A stretch of DNA of 64,000 bases. Origin: Osmia lignaria lignaria (lineage: Eukaryota > Arthropoda > Insecta > Hymenoptera > Megachilidae). Of the stretch, positions 46,012 through 60,200 are shown one piece after another; within the stretch, counting starts at the first letter, position 1, and each line of letters starts with the position of its first letter. The notes beneath the pieces are model-generated. The model made no database searches and had not been told where the DNA came from. It saw nothing but the letters and a program-made list of their open reading frames with translations. The position numbers were made by a program, and so were the translations under genes. The DNA is taken from contig NW_027478167.1 in assembly GCF_051020975.1 (NCBI RefSeq), forward strand, positions 496,001 through 560,000, in the 5' to 3' direction.

Positions 46012-48587
46012 TTGCAGATTTATCTCAAGGGAAGGGGCCTGACGGACATATTTCGAGATATTTCTTCTTCTTGTTGTTCTTCTTCTGCACAGCTAAGCTA
46101 GAAGAGGCATTTGCAGCTCGCAATAGTGCAGAGTTATCTCAAAGAAAGGGGCCACGGTGTTTCTGCATCTCTATTATGTTGGTGCGGCTTCGGAACTTTT
46201 AAATATCTCGATATATCTCGAAAACTACGCTTCTGATCAAAAAATATCATAGAACATAAATTGTAGAAAACATAATTCTCTACAAAAAAGGTCTCTTAAG
46301 ATTTTGCCATAGCTCGCTTCGTTTCCGAGATATTTGCAGATATATCTCAAGGGAAGGGGCCTGACGGACATGTTTCGAGATATTTCTTCTTCTTGTTGTT
46401 CTTCTTCTGCACAGCTAAGTTGGAAGTGGCATTTGCGGCTCGCACTAGTGCAGAGTTATCTCAAAGAAAGGGGCCACGGTGTTTCTGTATCTCTATTATG
46501 TTGGTGCGGCTTCGGAACTTTTAAATATCTTGATATATCTCGAGAACTACGCATCTGATCAAAAAATATCATAGAACATAAAAAGTAGGAAACTTAATTT
46601 TCTACAAAAAAGGTCTCTTAACATTTTGCCATAGCTCGCTTCGTTTCCGAGATATTTGCAGATTTATCTCAAGGGAAGGGGCCTGACGGACATATTTCGA
46701 GATATTTCTTCTTCTTGTTGTTCTTCTTCTGCACAGCTAAGCTGGAAGTGGCATTTGCGGCTCGCACTAGTGCAGAGTTATCTCAAAGAAAGGGGCCACG
46801 GTGTTTCTGTATCTCTATTATGTTGGTGCGGCTTCGGAACTTTTAAATATCTCGATATATCTCGAAAACTACGCTTCTGATCAGAAAATATCATAGAACA
46901 TAAATTGTAGAAAACATAATTCTCTACAAAAAAGGTCTCTTAAGATTTTGCCATAGCTCGCTTCGTTTCCGAGATATTTGCAGATATATCTCAAGGGAAG
47001 GGGCCTGACGGACATGTTTCGAGATATTTCTTCTTCTTGTTGTTCTTCATCTGCACAGCTAAGTTGGAAGTGGCATTTGCGGCTCGCACTAGTGCAGAGT
47101 TATCTCAAAGAAAGGGGCCACGGTGTTTCTGTATCTCTATTATGTTGGTGCGGCTTCGGAACTTTTAAATATCTTGATATATCTCGAGAACTACGCATCT
47201 GATCAAAAAATATCATAGATATTAAAAAGTAGGAAACTTAATTCTCTACAAAAAAGGTCTCTTAACATTTTGCCATAGCTCGCTTCGTTTCCGAGATATT
47301 TGCAGATTTATCTCAAGGGAAGGGGCCTGACGGACATACTTCGAGATATTTCTTCTTCTTGTTGTCCTTCTTCTGCACAGCTAAGCTGGAAGCGGCATTT
47401 GCGGCTCGCACTAGTGGAGAGTTATCTCGAAGAAAGGGGCCACGGTGTATCTGTATCTCTATTATGTTGGTGCGGCTTCGGAACTTTTAAATATCTCGAT
47501 ATATCTCGAAAACTACGCTTCTGATCAAAAAATATCATAGAACATAAATTGTAGGAAACATAATTCTCTACAACAAAGGTCTCTTAACATTTTGCCATAG
47601 CTCGTTTCGTTTCCGAGATATTTGCAGATATATCTCAAGGGAAGGGGCCTGACGGACATATTTCGAGATATTTCTTCTTCTTGTTGTTCTTCTTCTGCAC
47701 AGCTAAACTGGAAGTGGCATTTCCAGCTCGCAATAGTGCAGAGTTATCTCAAAGAAAGGGGCCACGGTGTTTCTGTATCTCTATTATGTTGGTGCGGCTT
47801 CGGAACTTTTAAATATCTCGATATATCTCGAAAACTACGCTTCTGATCAAAAAATATCATACAACATAAATTGTAGAAAACATAATTCTCTACAAAAAAG
47901 GTCTCTTAAGATTTTGCCATAGCTCGCTTCGTTTCCGAGATATTTGCAGATATATCTCAAGGGAAGGAGCTTGACGGACATATTTCGAGATATTTCTTCT
48001 TCTTGTTGTTCTTCTTCTGCACAGCTAAGCTGGAAGTGGCATTTGCAGCTCGCAATAGTGCAGAGTTATCTCAAAGAAAGTGGCCACGGTGTTTCTGTAT
48101 CTCTATTATGTTGGTGCGGCTTCGGAACTTTTAAATATCTTGATATATCTCGAGAACTACGCATCTGATCAAAAAATATCATAGAAGATAAAAAGTAGGA
48201 AACATAATTCTCTACAAAAAAGGTCTCTTAACATTTTGCCATAGCTCGCTTCGTTTCCGAGATATTTGCAGATTTATCTCAAGGGAAGGGGCCTGACGTA
48301 CATACTTCGAGATATTTCTTCTTCTTGTTGTTCTTCTTCTGCACAGCTAAGCTGGAAGTGGCATTTGCGGCTCGCACTAGTGCAGAGTTATCTCAAAGAA
48401 AGGGGCCACGGTGTTTCTGTATCTCTATTATGTTGGTGCGGCTTCGGAACTTTCAAATATCTTGATATATCTCGAGAACTACGCGTCTCATCAAAAAATA
48501 TGATAGAACATAAAAAGGAGCAAACTTAATTCTCTACAAAAAAGGTCTCTTAACATTTTGCCATAGCTCGCTTCGTTTCCGAGATAT
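46012..48587. repeat. 8-monomer unit beta-3 (2,576 bp)
   Basis: Shortened relative of beta-2. Its first monomer fuses the GCTAGAAG / CTGCATCTC body with the tail normally belonging to the TTTCCGTATC monomer, removing one monomer. After module Q it also lacks the 319-bp and GGGAAGAGG monomers, and ends with a GACGTACAT copy (48266). Confidence 0.82.
46656..47943. repeat. Four-monomer module Q, copy 4
   Basis: Offset 2,895 bp from copy 3 (nine monomers, one of 319 bp). It has the ancestral ATTCTCTAC and TATCTCAAAG states, as in copy 1. The tail of its fourth monomer is of the CATACAACATAAATTG type and leads into the GGAGCTTGACGG monomer. Confidence 0.9.
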
Positions 48588-51485
48588 TTGCAGATTTATC
48601 TCAAGGGAAGGGGCCTGACGGACATGTTTCGAGATATTTCTTCTTCTTGTTGTTCTTCTTCTGCACAGCTAAGTTGGAAGTGGCATTTGCGGCTCGCACT
48701 AGTGCAGAGTTATCTCAAAGAAAGGGGCCACGGTGTTTCTGTATCTCTATTATGTTGGTGCGGCTTCGGAACTTTTAAATATCTCGATATATCTCGAAAA
48801 CTACGCTTCTGATCAAAAAATACCATAGAACATAAATTGTAGGAAACATAATTCTCTACAAAAAAGGTCTCCTAACATTTTGCTATAGCTCGCTTCGTTT
48901 CCGAGATATTTGCAGATTTATCTCAAGGGAAGGGGCCTGACGGACATATTTCGAGATATTTCTTCTTCTTGTTGTTCTTCTTCTGCACAGCTAAGCTGGA
49001 AGTGGCATTTGCGGCTCGCACTGCTGCAGAGTTATCTCAAAGAAAGGGGCCACGGTGTTTCCGTATCTCTATTATGTTGGTGCGGCTTCGGAACTTTTAA
49101 ATATCTCGATATATCTCGAAAACTACGCTTCTGATCAAAAAATATCATAGAACATAAATTGTAGAAAACATAATTCTCTACAAAAAAGGTCTCTTAACAT
49201 TTTGCCATAGCCCGCTTCGTTTCCGAGATATTTGCAGATTTATCTCAAGGGAAGGGGCCTGACGGACATGTTTCGAGATATTTCTTCTTCTTGTTGTTCT
49301 TCTTCTGCACAGCTAAGTTGGAAGTGGCATTTGCGGCTCGCACTAGTGCAGAGTTATCTCAAAGAAAGGGGCCACGGTGTTTCTGTATCTCTATTATGTT
49401 GGTGCGGCTTCGGAACTTTTAAATATCTTGATATATCTCGAGAACTACGCATCTGATCAAAAAATATCATAGAACATAAAAAGTAGGAAACTTAATTTTC
49501 TACAAAAAAGGTCTCTTAACATTTTGCCATAGCTCGCTTCGTTTCCGAGATATTTGCAGATTTATCTCAAGGGAAGGGGCCTGACGGACATATTTCGAGA
49601 TATTTCTTCTTCTTGTTGTTCTTCTTCTGCACAGCTAAGCTGGAAGTGGCATTTGCGGCTCGCACTAGTGCAGAGTTATCTCAAAGAAAGGGGCCACGGT
49701 GTTTCTGTATCTCTATTATGTTGGTGCGGCTTCGGAACTTTTAAATATCTCGATATATCTCGAAAACTACGCTTCTGATCAGAAAATATCATAGAACATA
49801 AATTGTAGAAAACATAATTCTCTACAAAAAAGGTCTCTTAAGATTTTGCCATAGCTCGCTTCGTTTCCGAGATATTTGCAGATATATCTCAAGGGAAGGG
49901 GCCTGACGGACATGTTTCGAGATATTTCTTCTTCTTGTTGTTCTTCATCTGCACAGCTAAGTTGGAAGTGGCATTTGCGGCTCGCACTAGTGCAGAGTTA
50001 TCTCAAAGAAAGGGGCCACGGTGTTTCTGTATCTCTATTATGTTGGTGCGGCTTCGGAACTTTTAAATATCTTGATATATCTCGAGAACTACGCATCTGA
50101 TCAAAAAATATCATAGATATTAAAAAGTAGGAAACTTAATTCTCTACAAAAAAGGTCTCTTAACATTTTGCCATGGCTCGCTTCGTTTCCGAGATATTTG
50201 CAGATTTATCTCAAGGGAAGGGGCCTGACGGACATACTTCGAGATATTTCTTCTTCTTGTTGTCCTTCTTCTGCACAGCTAAGCTGGAAGCGGCATTTGC
50301 GGCTCGCACTAGTGGAGAGTTATCTCGAAGAAAGGGGCCACGGTGTATCTGTATCTCTATTATGTTGGTGCGGCTTCGGAACTTTTAAATATCTCGATAT
50401 ATCTCGAAAACTACGCTTCTGATCAAAAAATATCATAGAACATAAATTGTAGGAAACATAATTCTCTACAACAAAGGTCTCTTAACATTTTGCCATAGCT
50501 CGTTTCGTTTCCGAGATATTTGCAGATATATCTCAAGGGAAGGGGCCTGACGGACATATTTCGAGATATTTCTTCTTCTCGTTGTTCTTCTTCTGCACAG
50601 CTAAACTGGAAGTGGCATTTCCAGCTCGCAATAGTGCAGAGTTATCTCAAAGAAAGGGGCCACGGTGTTTCTGTATCTCTATTATGTTGGTGCGGCTTCG
50701 GAACTTTTAAATATCTTGATATATCTCGAGAACTACGCATCTGATCAAAAAATATCATAGAACATAAAAAGTAGGAAACTTAATTCTCTACAAAAAAGGT
50801 CTCTTAACATTTTGCCATAGCTCGCTTGGTTTCCGAGATATTTGCAGATTTATCTCAAGGGAAGGGGCCTGACGGACATACCTCGAGATATTTCTTCTTC
50901 TTGTTGTTCTTCTTCTGCACAGCTAAGCTGGAAGTGGCATTTGCGACTCGCACTAGTGCAGAGTTATCTCAAAGAAAGGGGCCACGGTGTTTCTGTATCT
51001 CTATTATGTTGGTGCGGCTTCGGAACTTTTAAATATCTCGATATATCTCGAAAACTACGCTTCTGATCAAAAAATATCATAGAACATAAATTGTAGAAAA
51101 CATAATTCTCTACAAAAAAGGTCTCTTAACATTTTGCCATAGCTCGCTTCGTTTCCGAGATATTAGCAGATATATCTCAAGGGAAGGGGCCTGACGGACA
51201 TACTTCGAGATATTTCTTCTTCTTGTTGTTCTTCTTCTGCACAGCTAAGCTGGAAGTGGCATTTGCGGCTCGCACTAGTGCAGAGTTATCTCAAAGAAAG
51301 GGGCCACGGTGTTTCTGTATCTCTATTATGTTGGTGCGGCTTCGGAACTTTCAAATATCTTGATATATCTCGAGAACTACGCGTCTGATCAAAAAATATG
51401 ATAGAACATAAAAAGGAGCAAACTTAATTCTCTACAAAAAAGGTCTCTTAACATTTTGCCATAGCTCGCTTCGTTTCGGAGATAT
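48588..51485. repeat. 9-monomer unit gamma (2,898 bp)
   Basis: Starts with a CATGTTTCG monomer that has the ACCATAGAAC tail, then TTTCCGTATC (after a TTTTGCTATAG junction), a CATGTTTCG copy, module Q copy 5, an ACCTCGAG / GCGACTCGC monomer and an ATTAGCAG monomer. The TTTTGCTATAG junction recurs at 51774 with the next unit start at 51486, nine monomers later. Confidence 0.82.
49554..50841. repeat. Four-monomer module Q, copy 5
   Basis: Offset 2,898 bp from copy 4. First appearance of GCCATGGCTCGC before the third monomer and CTTCTCGTTG in the fourth, both kept in copies 6 to 8. Confidence 0.9.
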
Positions 51486-51806
51486 TTGCAGATTTATCTC
51501 AAGGAAGGGGCCTGACGGACATGTTTCGAGATATTTCTTCTTCTTGTTGTTCTTCTTCTGCACAGCTAAGTTGGAAGTGGCATTTGCGGCTCGCACTAGT
51601 GCAGAGTTATCTCAAAGAAAGGGGCCACGGTGTTTCTGTATCTCTATTATGTTGGTGCGGCTTCGGAACTTTTAAATATCTCGATATATCTCGAAAACTA
51701 CGCTTCTGATCAAAAAATACCATAGAACATAAATTGTAGGAAACATAATTCTCTACAAAAAAGGTCTCCTAACATTTTGCTATAGCTCGCTTCGTTTCCG
51801 AGATAT
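51486..51806. repeat. 321-bp monomer (-1)
   Basis: CTCAAGGAAGGGG near 51499-51510 lacks one G of CTCAAGGGAAGGGG. The preceding boundary reads GTTTCGGAGAT at 51475-51485 in place of GTTTCCGAGAT. No second copy seen. Confidence 0.88.
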
Positions 51807-53738
51807 TTGCAGATTTATCTCAAGGGAAGGGGCCTGACGGACATATTTCGAGATATTTCTTCTTCTTGTTGTTCTTCTTCTGCACAGCTAAGCTGGAAGT
51901 GGCATTTGCGGCTCGCACTGGTGCAGAGTTATCTCAAAGAAAGGGGCCACGGTGTTTCCGTATCTCTATTATGTTGGTGCGGCTTCGGAACTTTTAAATA
52001 TCTCGATATATCTCGAAAACTACGCTTCTGATCAAAAAATATCATAGAACATAAATTGTAGAAAACATAATTCTCTACAAAAAAGGTCTCTTAAGATTTT
52101 GCCATAGCTCGCTTCGTTTCCGAGATATTTGCAGATATATCTCAAGGGAAGGGGCCTGACGGACATGTTTCGAGATATTTCTTCTTCTTGTTGTTCTTCT
52201 TCTGCACAGCTAAGTTGGAAGTGGCATTTGCGGCTCGCACTAGTGCAGAGTTATCTCAAAGAAAGGGGCCACGGTGTTTCTGTATCTCTATTATGTTGGT
52301 GCGGCTTCGGAACTTTCAAATATCTTGATATATCTCGAGAACTACGCGTCTGATCAAAAAATATGATAGAACATAAAAAGGAGCAAACTTAATTCTCTAC
52401 AAAAAAGGTCTCTTAACATTTTGCCATAGCCCGCTTCGTTTCCGAGATATTTGCAGATTTATCTCAAGGGAAGGGGCCTGACGGACATGTTTCGAGATAT
52501 TTCTTCTTCTTGTTGTTCTTCTTCTGCACAGCTAAGTTGGAAGTGGCATTTGCGGCTCGCACTAGTGCAGAGTTATCTCAAAGAAAGGGGCCACGGTGTT
52601 TCTGTATCTCTATTATGTTGGTGCGGCTTCGGAACTTTTAAATATCTTGATATATCTCGAGAACTACGCATCTGATCAAAAAATATCATAGAACATAAAA
52701 AGTAGGAAACTTAATTCTCTACAAAAAAGGTCTCTTAACATTTTGCCATAGCTCGCTTCGTTTCCGAGATATTTGCAGATTTATCTCAAGGGAAGGGGCC
52801 TGACAGACATACTTCGAGATATTTCTTCTTCTTGTTGCTCTTCTTCTGCACAGCTAAGCTGGAAGTGGCATTTGCAGCTCGCACTAGTGCAGAGATATCT
52901 CAACGAATGGGGCCACGGTGTTTCTGTATCTCTATTATGTTGGTGCGGCTTCGGAACTTTTAAATATCTCGATATATCTCGAAAACTACGCTTCTGATCA
53001 AAAAATATCATAGAACATAAATTATAGAAAACATAATTCTCTACAAAAAAGGTCTCTTAACATTTTGCCATAGCTCGCTTCGTTTCCGAGATATTTGCAG
53101 ATATATCTCAAGGGAAGGGGCCTGACGGACATATTTCGAGATATTTCTTCTTCTTGTTGTTCTTCTTCTGCACAGCTAAGCTGGAAGTGGCATTTGCAGC
53201 TCGCAATAGTGCAGAGTTATCTCAAAGAAAGGGGCCACGGTGTTTCTGTATCTCTATTATGTTGGTGCGGCTTCGGAACTTTTAAATATCTTGATATATC
53301 TCGAGAACTACGCATCTGATCAAAAAATATCATAGCACATAAAAAGTAGGAAACTTAATTCTCTACAAAAAAGGTCTCTTAACATTTTGCCATAGCTCGC
53401 TTCGTTTCCGAGATATTTGCAGATTTATCTCAAGGGAAGGGGCCTGACGGACATATTTCGAGATATTTCTTCTTCTTGTTGTTCTTCTTCTGCACAGCTA
53501 AGCTAGAAGAGGCATTTGCAGCTCGCAATAGTGCAGAGTTATCTCAAAGAAAGGGGCCACGGTGTTTCTGCATCTCTATTATGTTGGTGCGGCTTCGGAA
53601 CTTTTAAATATCTCGATATATCTCGAAAACTACGCTTCTGATCAAAAAATACCATAGAACATAAATTGTAGAAAACATAATTCTCTACAAAAAAGGTCTC
53701 TTAAGATTTTGCCATAGCTCGCTTCGTTTCCGAGATAT
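51486..53738. repeat. 7-monomer transitional segment (M160-M166)
   Basis: Begins like unit gamma (CATGTTTCG with ACCATAG tail, then TTTCCGTATC) but then runs into CGCGTCTG-tailed and CATGTTTCG monomers, the GACAGACAT / CAACGAATGG monomer (52773), a GCAATAG-type copy and a GCTAGAAG monomer. The last four match 29274-30561 in order, so this looks like an exchange between gamma-like and E-like units. Confidence 0.75.
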
Positions 53739-56700
53739 TTGCAGATATATCTCAAGGGAAGGGGCCTGACGGACATGTTTCGAGATATTTCTTCTTCTTG
53801 TTGTTCTTCTTCTGCACAGCTAAGTTGGAAGTGGCATTTGCGGCTCGCACTAGTGCAGAGTTATCTCAAAGAAAGGGGCCACGGTGTTTCTGTATCTCTA
53901 TTATGTTGGTGCGGCTTCGGAACTTTTAAATATCTTGATATATCTCGAGAACTACGCATCTGATCAAAAAATATCATAGAACATAAAAAGTAGGAAACTT
54001 AATTCTCTACAAAAAAGGTCTCTTAACATTTTGCCATACCTCGCTTCGTTTCCGAGATATTTGCAGATTTATCTCAAGGGAAGGGGCCTGACGGACATAT
54101 TTCGAGATATTTCTTCTTCTTGTTGTTCTTCTTCTGCACAGCTAAGCTGGAAGTGGCATTTGCGGCTCGCACTAGTGCAGAGTTATCTCAAAGAAAGGGG
54201 CCACGGTGTTTCTGTATCTCTATTATGTTGGTGCGGCTTCGGAACTTTTAAATATCTCGATATATCTCGAAAACTACGCTTCTGATCAAAAAATATCATA
54301 GAACATAAATTGTAGAAAACATAATTCTCTACAAAAAAGGTCTCATAAGATTTTGCCATAGCTCGCTTCGTTTCCGAGATATTTGCAGATATATCTCAAG
54401 GGAAGGGGCCTGACGGACATGTTTCGAGATATTTCTTCTTCTTGTTGTTCTTCAACTGCACAGCTGAGTTGGAAGTGGCATTTGCGGCTCGCACTAGTGC
54501 AGAGTTATCTCAAAGAAAGGGGCCACGGTGTTTCTGTATCTCTATTATGTTGGTGCGGCTTCGGAACTTTTAAATATCTTGATATATCTCGAGAACTACG
54601 CATCTGATCAAAAAATATCATAGATATTAAAAAGTAGGAAACTTAATTCTCTACAAAAAAGGTCTCTTAACATTTTGCCATGGCTCGCTTCGTTTCCGAG
54701 ATATTTGCAGATTTATCTCAAGGGAAGGGGCCTGACGGACATACTTCGAGATATTTCTTCTTCTTGTTGTCCTTCTTCTGCACAGCTAAGCTGGAAGCGG
54801 CATTTGCGGCTCGCACTAGTGGAGAGTTATCTCGAAGAAAGGGGCCACGGTGTATCTGTATCTCTATTATGTTGGTGCGGCTTCGGAACTTTTAAATATC
54901 TCGATATATCTCGAAAACTACGCTTCTGATCAAAAAATATCATAGAACATAAATTGTAGGAAACATAATTCTCTACAACAAAGGTCTCTTAACATTTTGC
55001 CATAGCTCGTTTCGTTTCCGAGATATTTGCAGATATATCTCAAGGGAAGGGGCCTGACGGACATATTTCGAGATATTTCTTCTTCTCGTTGTTCTTCTTC
55101 TGCACAGCTAAACTGGAAGTGGCATTTCCAGCTCGCAATAGTGCAGAGTTATCTCAAAGAAAGGGGCCACGGTGTTTCTGTATCTCTATTATGTTGGTGC
55201 GGCTTCGGAACTTTTAAATATCTTGATATATCTCGAGAACTACGCATCTGATCAAAAAATATCATAGAACATAAAAAGTAGGAAACTTAATTCTCTACAA
55301 AAAAGGTCTCTTAACATTTTGCCATAGCTCGCTTGGTTTCCGAGATATTTGCAGATTTATCTCAAGGGAAGGGGCCTGACGGACATACCTCGAGATATTT
55401 CTTCTTCTTGTTGTTCTTCTTCTGCACAGCTAAGCTGGAAGTGGCATTTGCGACTCGCACTTGTGCAGAGTTATCTCAAAGAAAGGGGCCACGGTGTTTC
55501 TGTATCTCTATTATGTTGGTGCGGCTTCGGAACTTTTAAATATCTCGATATATCTCGAAAACTACGCTTCTGATCAAAAAATATCATAGAACATAAATTG
55601 TAGAAAACATAATTCTCTACAAAAAAGGTCTCTTAACATTTTGCCATAGCTCGCTTCGTTTCCGAGATATTAGCAGATATATCTCAAGGGAAGGGGCCTG
55701 ACGGACATATTTCGAGATATTTCTTCTTCTTGTTGTTCTTCTTCTGCAGCGCTAAGCTGGAAGTGGCATTTGCAGCTCGCAATAGTGCAGAGTTATCTCA
55801 AAGAAAGGGGCCACGGTGTTTCTGTATCTCTATTATGTTGGTGCGGCTTCGGAACTTTTAAATATCTTGATATATCTCGAGAACTACGCTTCTGATCAAA
55901 AAATATCATAGAACATAAATTGTAGGAAACATAATTCTCTACAAAAAAGGTCTCTTAACATTTTGCCATAGCTCGCTTCGTTTCCGAGATATTTGCAGAT
56001 ATATCTCAAGGGAAGGGGCCTGACGGACATATTTCGAGATATTTCTTCTTCTTGTTGTTCTTCTTCTGCACAGCTAAGCTGGAAGTGGCATTTGCAGCTC
56101 GCAGTAGTGCAGAGTTATCCCAAAGAAAGGGGCCACGGTGTTTCTGTATCTCTATTATGTTGGTGCGGCTTCGGAACTTTTAAATATCTCGATATATCTC
56201 GAAAACTACGCTTCTGATCAAAAAATATCATAGAACATAAATTGTAGGAAACATAATTCTCTACAAAAAAGGTCTCTTAACATTTTGCCATAGCTCGCTT
56301 CGTTTCCGAGATATTTGCAGATATATCTCACGGGAAGGGGCCTGACGGACGTATTTCGAGATACTTCTTCCTCTTGTTGTTCTTCTTCTGCACAGCTAAG
56401 CTGGAAGTGGCATTTGCAGCACGCAATAGTGCAGAGTTATCTCAAAGAAAGGGGCCTCGGTGTTTCTGTATCTCTATTATGTTGGTGTGGCTTCGGAACT
56501 TTTAAATATCTCGATATATCTCGAGAACTACGCATCTGATCAAAAAATATCATAGAACGTAAAAGGTAGGAAACTTAATTCTCTACAAATAAGGTCTCTT
56601 AACATTTTGCCATAGCTCGCTTCGTTTCCGAGATATTTGCAGATATATCTCAAGGGAATGGGCCTGACGGACATATTTCGAGATATTTCTTCTTCTTGTT

Positions 56701-57280
56701 GTTCTTCTTCTGCACAGCTAAGCTGGAAGTGGCATTTGCAGCTCGCAATAGTGCAGAGTTATCTCAAAGAAAGAGGCCACGGTGTTTCTGTACCTCTATT
56801 ATGTTGGTGCAGCTTCGGAACTTTTAAATATCTTGATATATCTCGAGAACTACGCATCTGATCAAAAAATATCATAGAACATAAAAAGTAGGAAACTTAA
56901 TTCTCTACAAGAAAGGTCTCTTAACATTTTGCCATAGCTCGCTTCGTTTCTGAGATATTTGCAGATTTATCTCAAGGGAAGGGGCCTGACGGACATATTT
57001 CGAGATATTTCTTCTTCTTGTTGTTCTTCTTCTGCACAGCTAAGCTGGAAGTGGCATTTGCGGCTCGCAATAGTGCAGAGTTATCTCAAAGAAAGGGGCC
57101 ACGGTGTTTCTGCATCTCTATTATGTTGGTGCGGCTTCGGAACTTTTAAATATCTCGATATATCTCGAAAACTACGCTTCTGATCAAAAAATACCATAGA
57201 ACATAAATTGTAGAAAACATAATTCTCTACAAAAAAGGTCTCTTAAGATTTTGCCATAGCTCGCTTCGTTTCCGAGATAT
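53739..57280. repeat. 11-monomer unit alpha-1 (3,542 bp)
   Basis: Order: CATGTTTCG, module Q (copy 6), ACCTCGAG with CACTTGTGC, ATTAGCAG with GCAGCGCTAAG, ATCCCAAAG, GCAGCACGCAATAG, GTACCTC / GCAGCTTC, CTGCATCTC with ACCATAG tail. All eleven monomers are 322 bp. The three alpha units are the most regular higher-order structure in the window. Confidence 0.9.
54061..55348. repeat. Four-monomer module Q, copy 6
   Basis: Offset 4,507 bp from copy 5 (14 monomers, one of 321 bp). New shared marks with copies 7 and 8: a GCCATACCTCGC start, GTCTCATAAGATT, TTCAACTGC and CAGCTGAGTTGG. The first monomer has lost the GATCAGAAAA change and reads GATCAAAAAA. Confidence 0.9.
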
Positions 57281-60200
57281 TTGCAGATATATCTCAAGGG
57301 AAGGGGCCTGACGGACATGTTTCGAGATATTTCTTCTTCTTGTTGTTCTTCTTCTGCACAGCTAAGTTGGAAGTGGCATTTGCGGCTCGCACTAGTGCAG
57401 AGTTATCTCAAAGAAAGGGGCCACGGTGTTTCTGTATCTCTATTATGTTGGTGCGGCTTCGGAACTTTTAAATATCTTGATATATCTCGAGAACTACGCA
57501 TCTGATCAAAAAATATCATAGAACATAAAAAGTAGGAAACTTAATTCTCTACAAAAAAGGTCTCTTAACATTTTGCCATACCTCGCTTCGTTTCCGAGAT
57601 ATTTGCAGATTTATCTCAAGGGAAGGGGCCTGACGGACATATTTCGAGATATTTCTTCTTCTTGTTGTTCTTCTTCTGCACAGCTAAGCTGGAAGTGGCA
57701 TTTGCGGCTCGCACTAGTGCAGAGTTATCTCAAAGAAAGGGGCCACGGTGTTTCTGTATCTCTATTATGTTGGTGCGGCTTCGGAACTTTTAAATATCTC
57801 GATATATCTCGAAAACTACGCTTCTGATCAAAAAATATCATAGAACATAAATTGTAGAAAACATAATTCTCTACAAAAAAGGTCTCATAAGATTTTGCCA
57901 TAGCTCGCTTCGTTTCCGAGATATTTGCAGATATATCTCAAGGGAAGGGGCCTGACGGACATGTTTCGAGATATTTCTTCTTCTTGTTGTTCTTCAACTG
58001 CACAGCTGAGTTGGAAGTGGCATTTGCGGCTCGCACTAGTGCAGAGTTATCTCAAAGAAAGGGGCCACGGTGTTTCTGTATCTCTATTATGTTGGTGCGG
58101 CTTCGGAACTTTTAAATATCTTGATATATCTCGAGAACTACGCATCTGATCAAAAAATATCATAGATATTAAAAAGTAGGAAACTTAATTCTCTACAAAA
58201 AAGGTCTCTTAACATTTTGCCATGGCTCGCTTCGTTTCCGAGATATTTGCAGATTTATCTCAAGGGAAGGGGCCTGACGGACATACTTCGAGATATTTCT
58301 TCTTCTTGTTGTCCTTCTTCTGCACAGCTAAGCTGGAAGCGGCATTTGCGGCTCGCACTAGTGGAGAGTTATCTCGAAGAAAGGGGCCACGGTGTATCTG
58401 TATCTCTATTATGTTGGTGCGGCTTCGGAACTTTTAAATATCTCGATATATCTCGAAAACTACGCTTCTGATCAAAAAATATCATAGAACATAAATTGTA
58501 GGAAACATAATTCTCTACAACAAAGGTCTCTTAACATTTTGCCATAGCTCGTTTCGTTTCCGAGATATTTGCAGATATATCTCAAGGGAAGGGGCCTGAC
58601 GGACATATTTCGAGATATTTCTTCTTCTCGTTGTTCTTCTTCTGCACAGCTAAACTGGAAGTGGCATTTCCAGCTCGCAATAGTGCAGAGTTATCTCAAA
58701 GAAAGGGGCCACGGTGTTTCTGTATCTCTATTATGTTGGTGCGGCTTCGGAACTTTTAAATATCTTGATATATCTCGAGAACTACGCATCTGATCAAAAA
58801 ATATCATAGAACATAAAAAGTAGGAAACTTAATTCTCTACAAAAAAGGTCTCTTAACATTTTGCCATAGCTCGCTTGGTTTCCGAGATATTTGCAGATTT
58901 ATCTCAAGGGAAGGGGCCTGACGGACATACCTCGAGATATTTCTTCTTCTTGTTGTTCTTCTTCTGCACAGCTAAGCTGGAAGTGGCATTTGCGACTCGC
59001 ACTTGTGCAGAGTTATCTCAAAGAAAGGGGCCACGGTGTTTCTGTATCTCTATTATGTTGGTGCGGCTTCGGAACTTTTAAATATCTCGATATATCTCGA
59101 AAACTACGCTTCTGATCAAAAAATATCATAGAACATAAATTGTAGAAAACATAATTCTCTACAAAAAAGGTCTCTTAACATTTTGCCATAGCTCGCTTCG
59201 TTTCCGAGATATTAGCAGATATATCTCAAGGGAAGGGGCCTGACGGACATATTTCGAGATATTTCTTCTTCTTGTTGTTCTTCTTCTGCAGCGCTAAGCT
59301 GGAAGTGGCATTTGCAGCTCGCAATAGTGCAGAGTTATCTCAAAGAAAGGGGCCACGGTGTTTCTGTATCTCTATTATGTTGGTGCGGCTTCGGAACTTT
59401 TAAATATCTTGATATATCTCGAGAACTACGCTTCTGATCAAAAAATATCATAGAACATAAATTGTAGGAAACATAATTCTCTACAAAAAAGGTCTCTTAA
59501 CATTTTGCCATAGCTCGCTTCGTTTCCGAGATATTTGCAGATATATCTCAAGGGAAGGGGCCTGACGGACATATTTCGAGATACTTCTTCCTCTTGTTGT
59601 TCTTCTTCTGCACAGCTAAGCTGGAAGTGGCATTTGCAGCACGCAATAGTGCAGAGTTATCTCAAAGAAAGGGGCCACGGTGTTTCTGTATCTCTATTAT
59701 GTTGGTGTGGCTTCGGAACTTTTAAATATCTCGATATATCTCGAGAACTACGCATCTGATCAAAAAATATCATAGAACGTAAAAGGTAGGAAACTTAATT
59801 CTCTACAAATAAGGTCTCTTAACATTTTGCCATAGCTCGCTTCGTTTCTGAGATATTTGCAGATTTATCTCGAGGGAAGGGGCCTGACGGATATATTTCG
59901 AGATATTTCTTCTTCTTGTTGTTCTTCTTCTGCACAGCTAAGCTGGAAGTGGCATTTGCAGCTCGCAGTAGTGCAGAGTTATCCCAAAGAAAGGGGCCAC
60001 GGTGTTTCTGTATCTCTATTATGTTGGTGCGGCTTCGGAACTTTTAAATATCTCGATATATCTCGAAAACTACGCTTCTGATCAAAAAATATCATAGAAC
60101 ATAAATTGTAGGAAACATAATTCTCTACAAAAAAGGTCTCTTAACATTTTGCCATAGCTCGCTTCGTTTCCGAGATATTTGCAGATATATCTCAAGGGAA

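Noticed and set aside
50168..50422. ATG-started 84-codon frames at 50168, 54031, 54675, 57573, 58217, 61115 and 61759
   Set aside because: Either a CATAG to CATGG change or a CATAG to CATAC change opens the boundary. They are lineage markers of the module, not genes.
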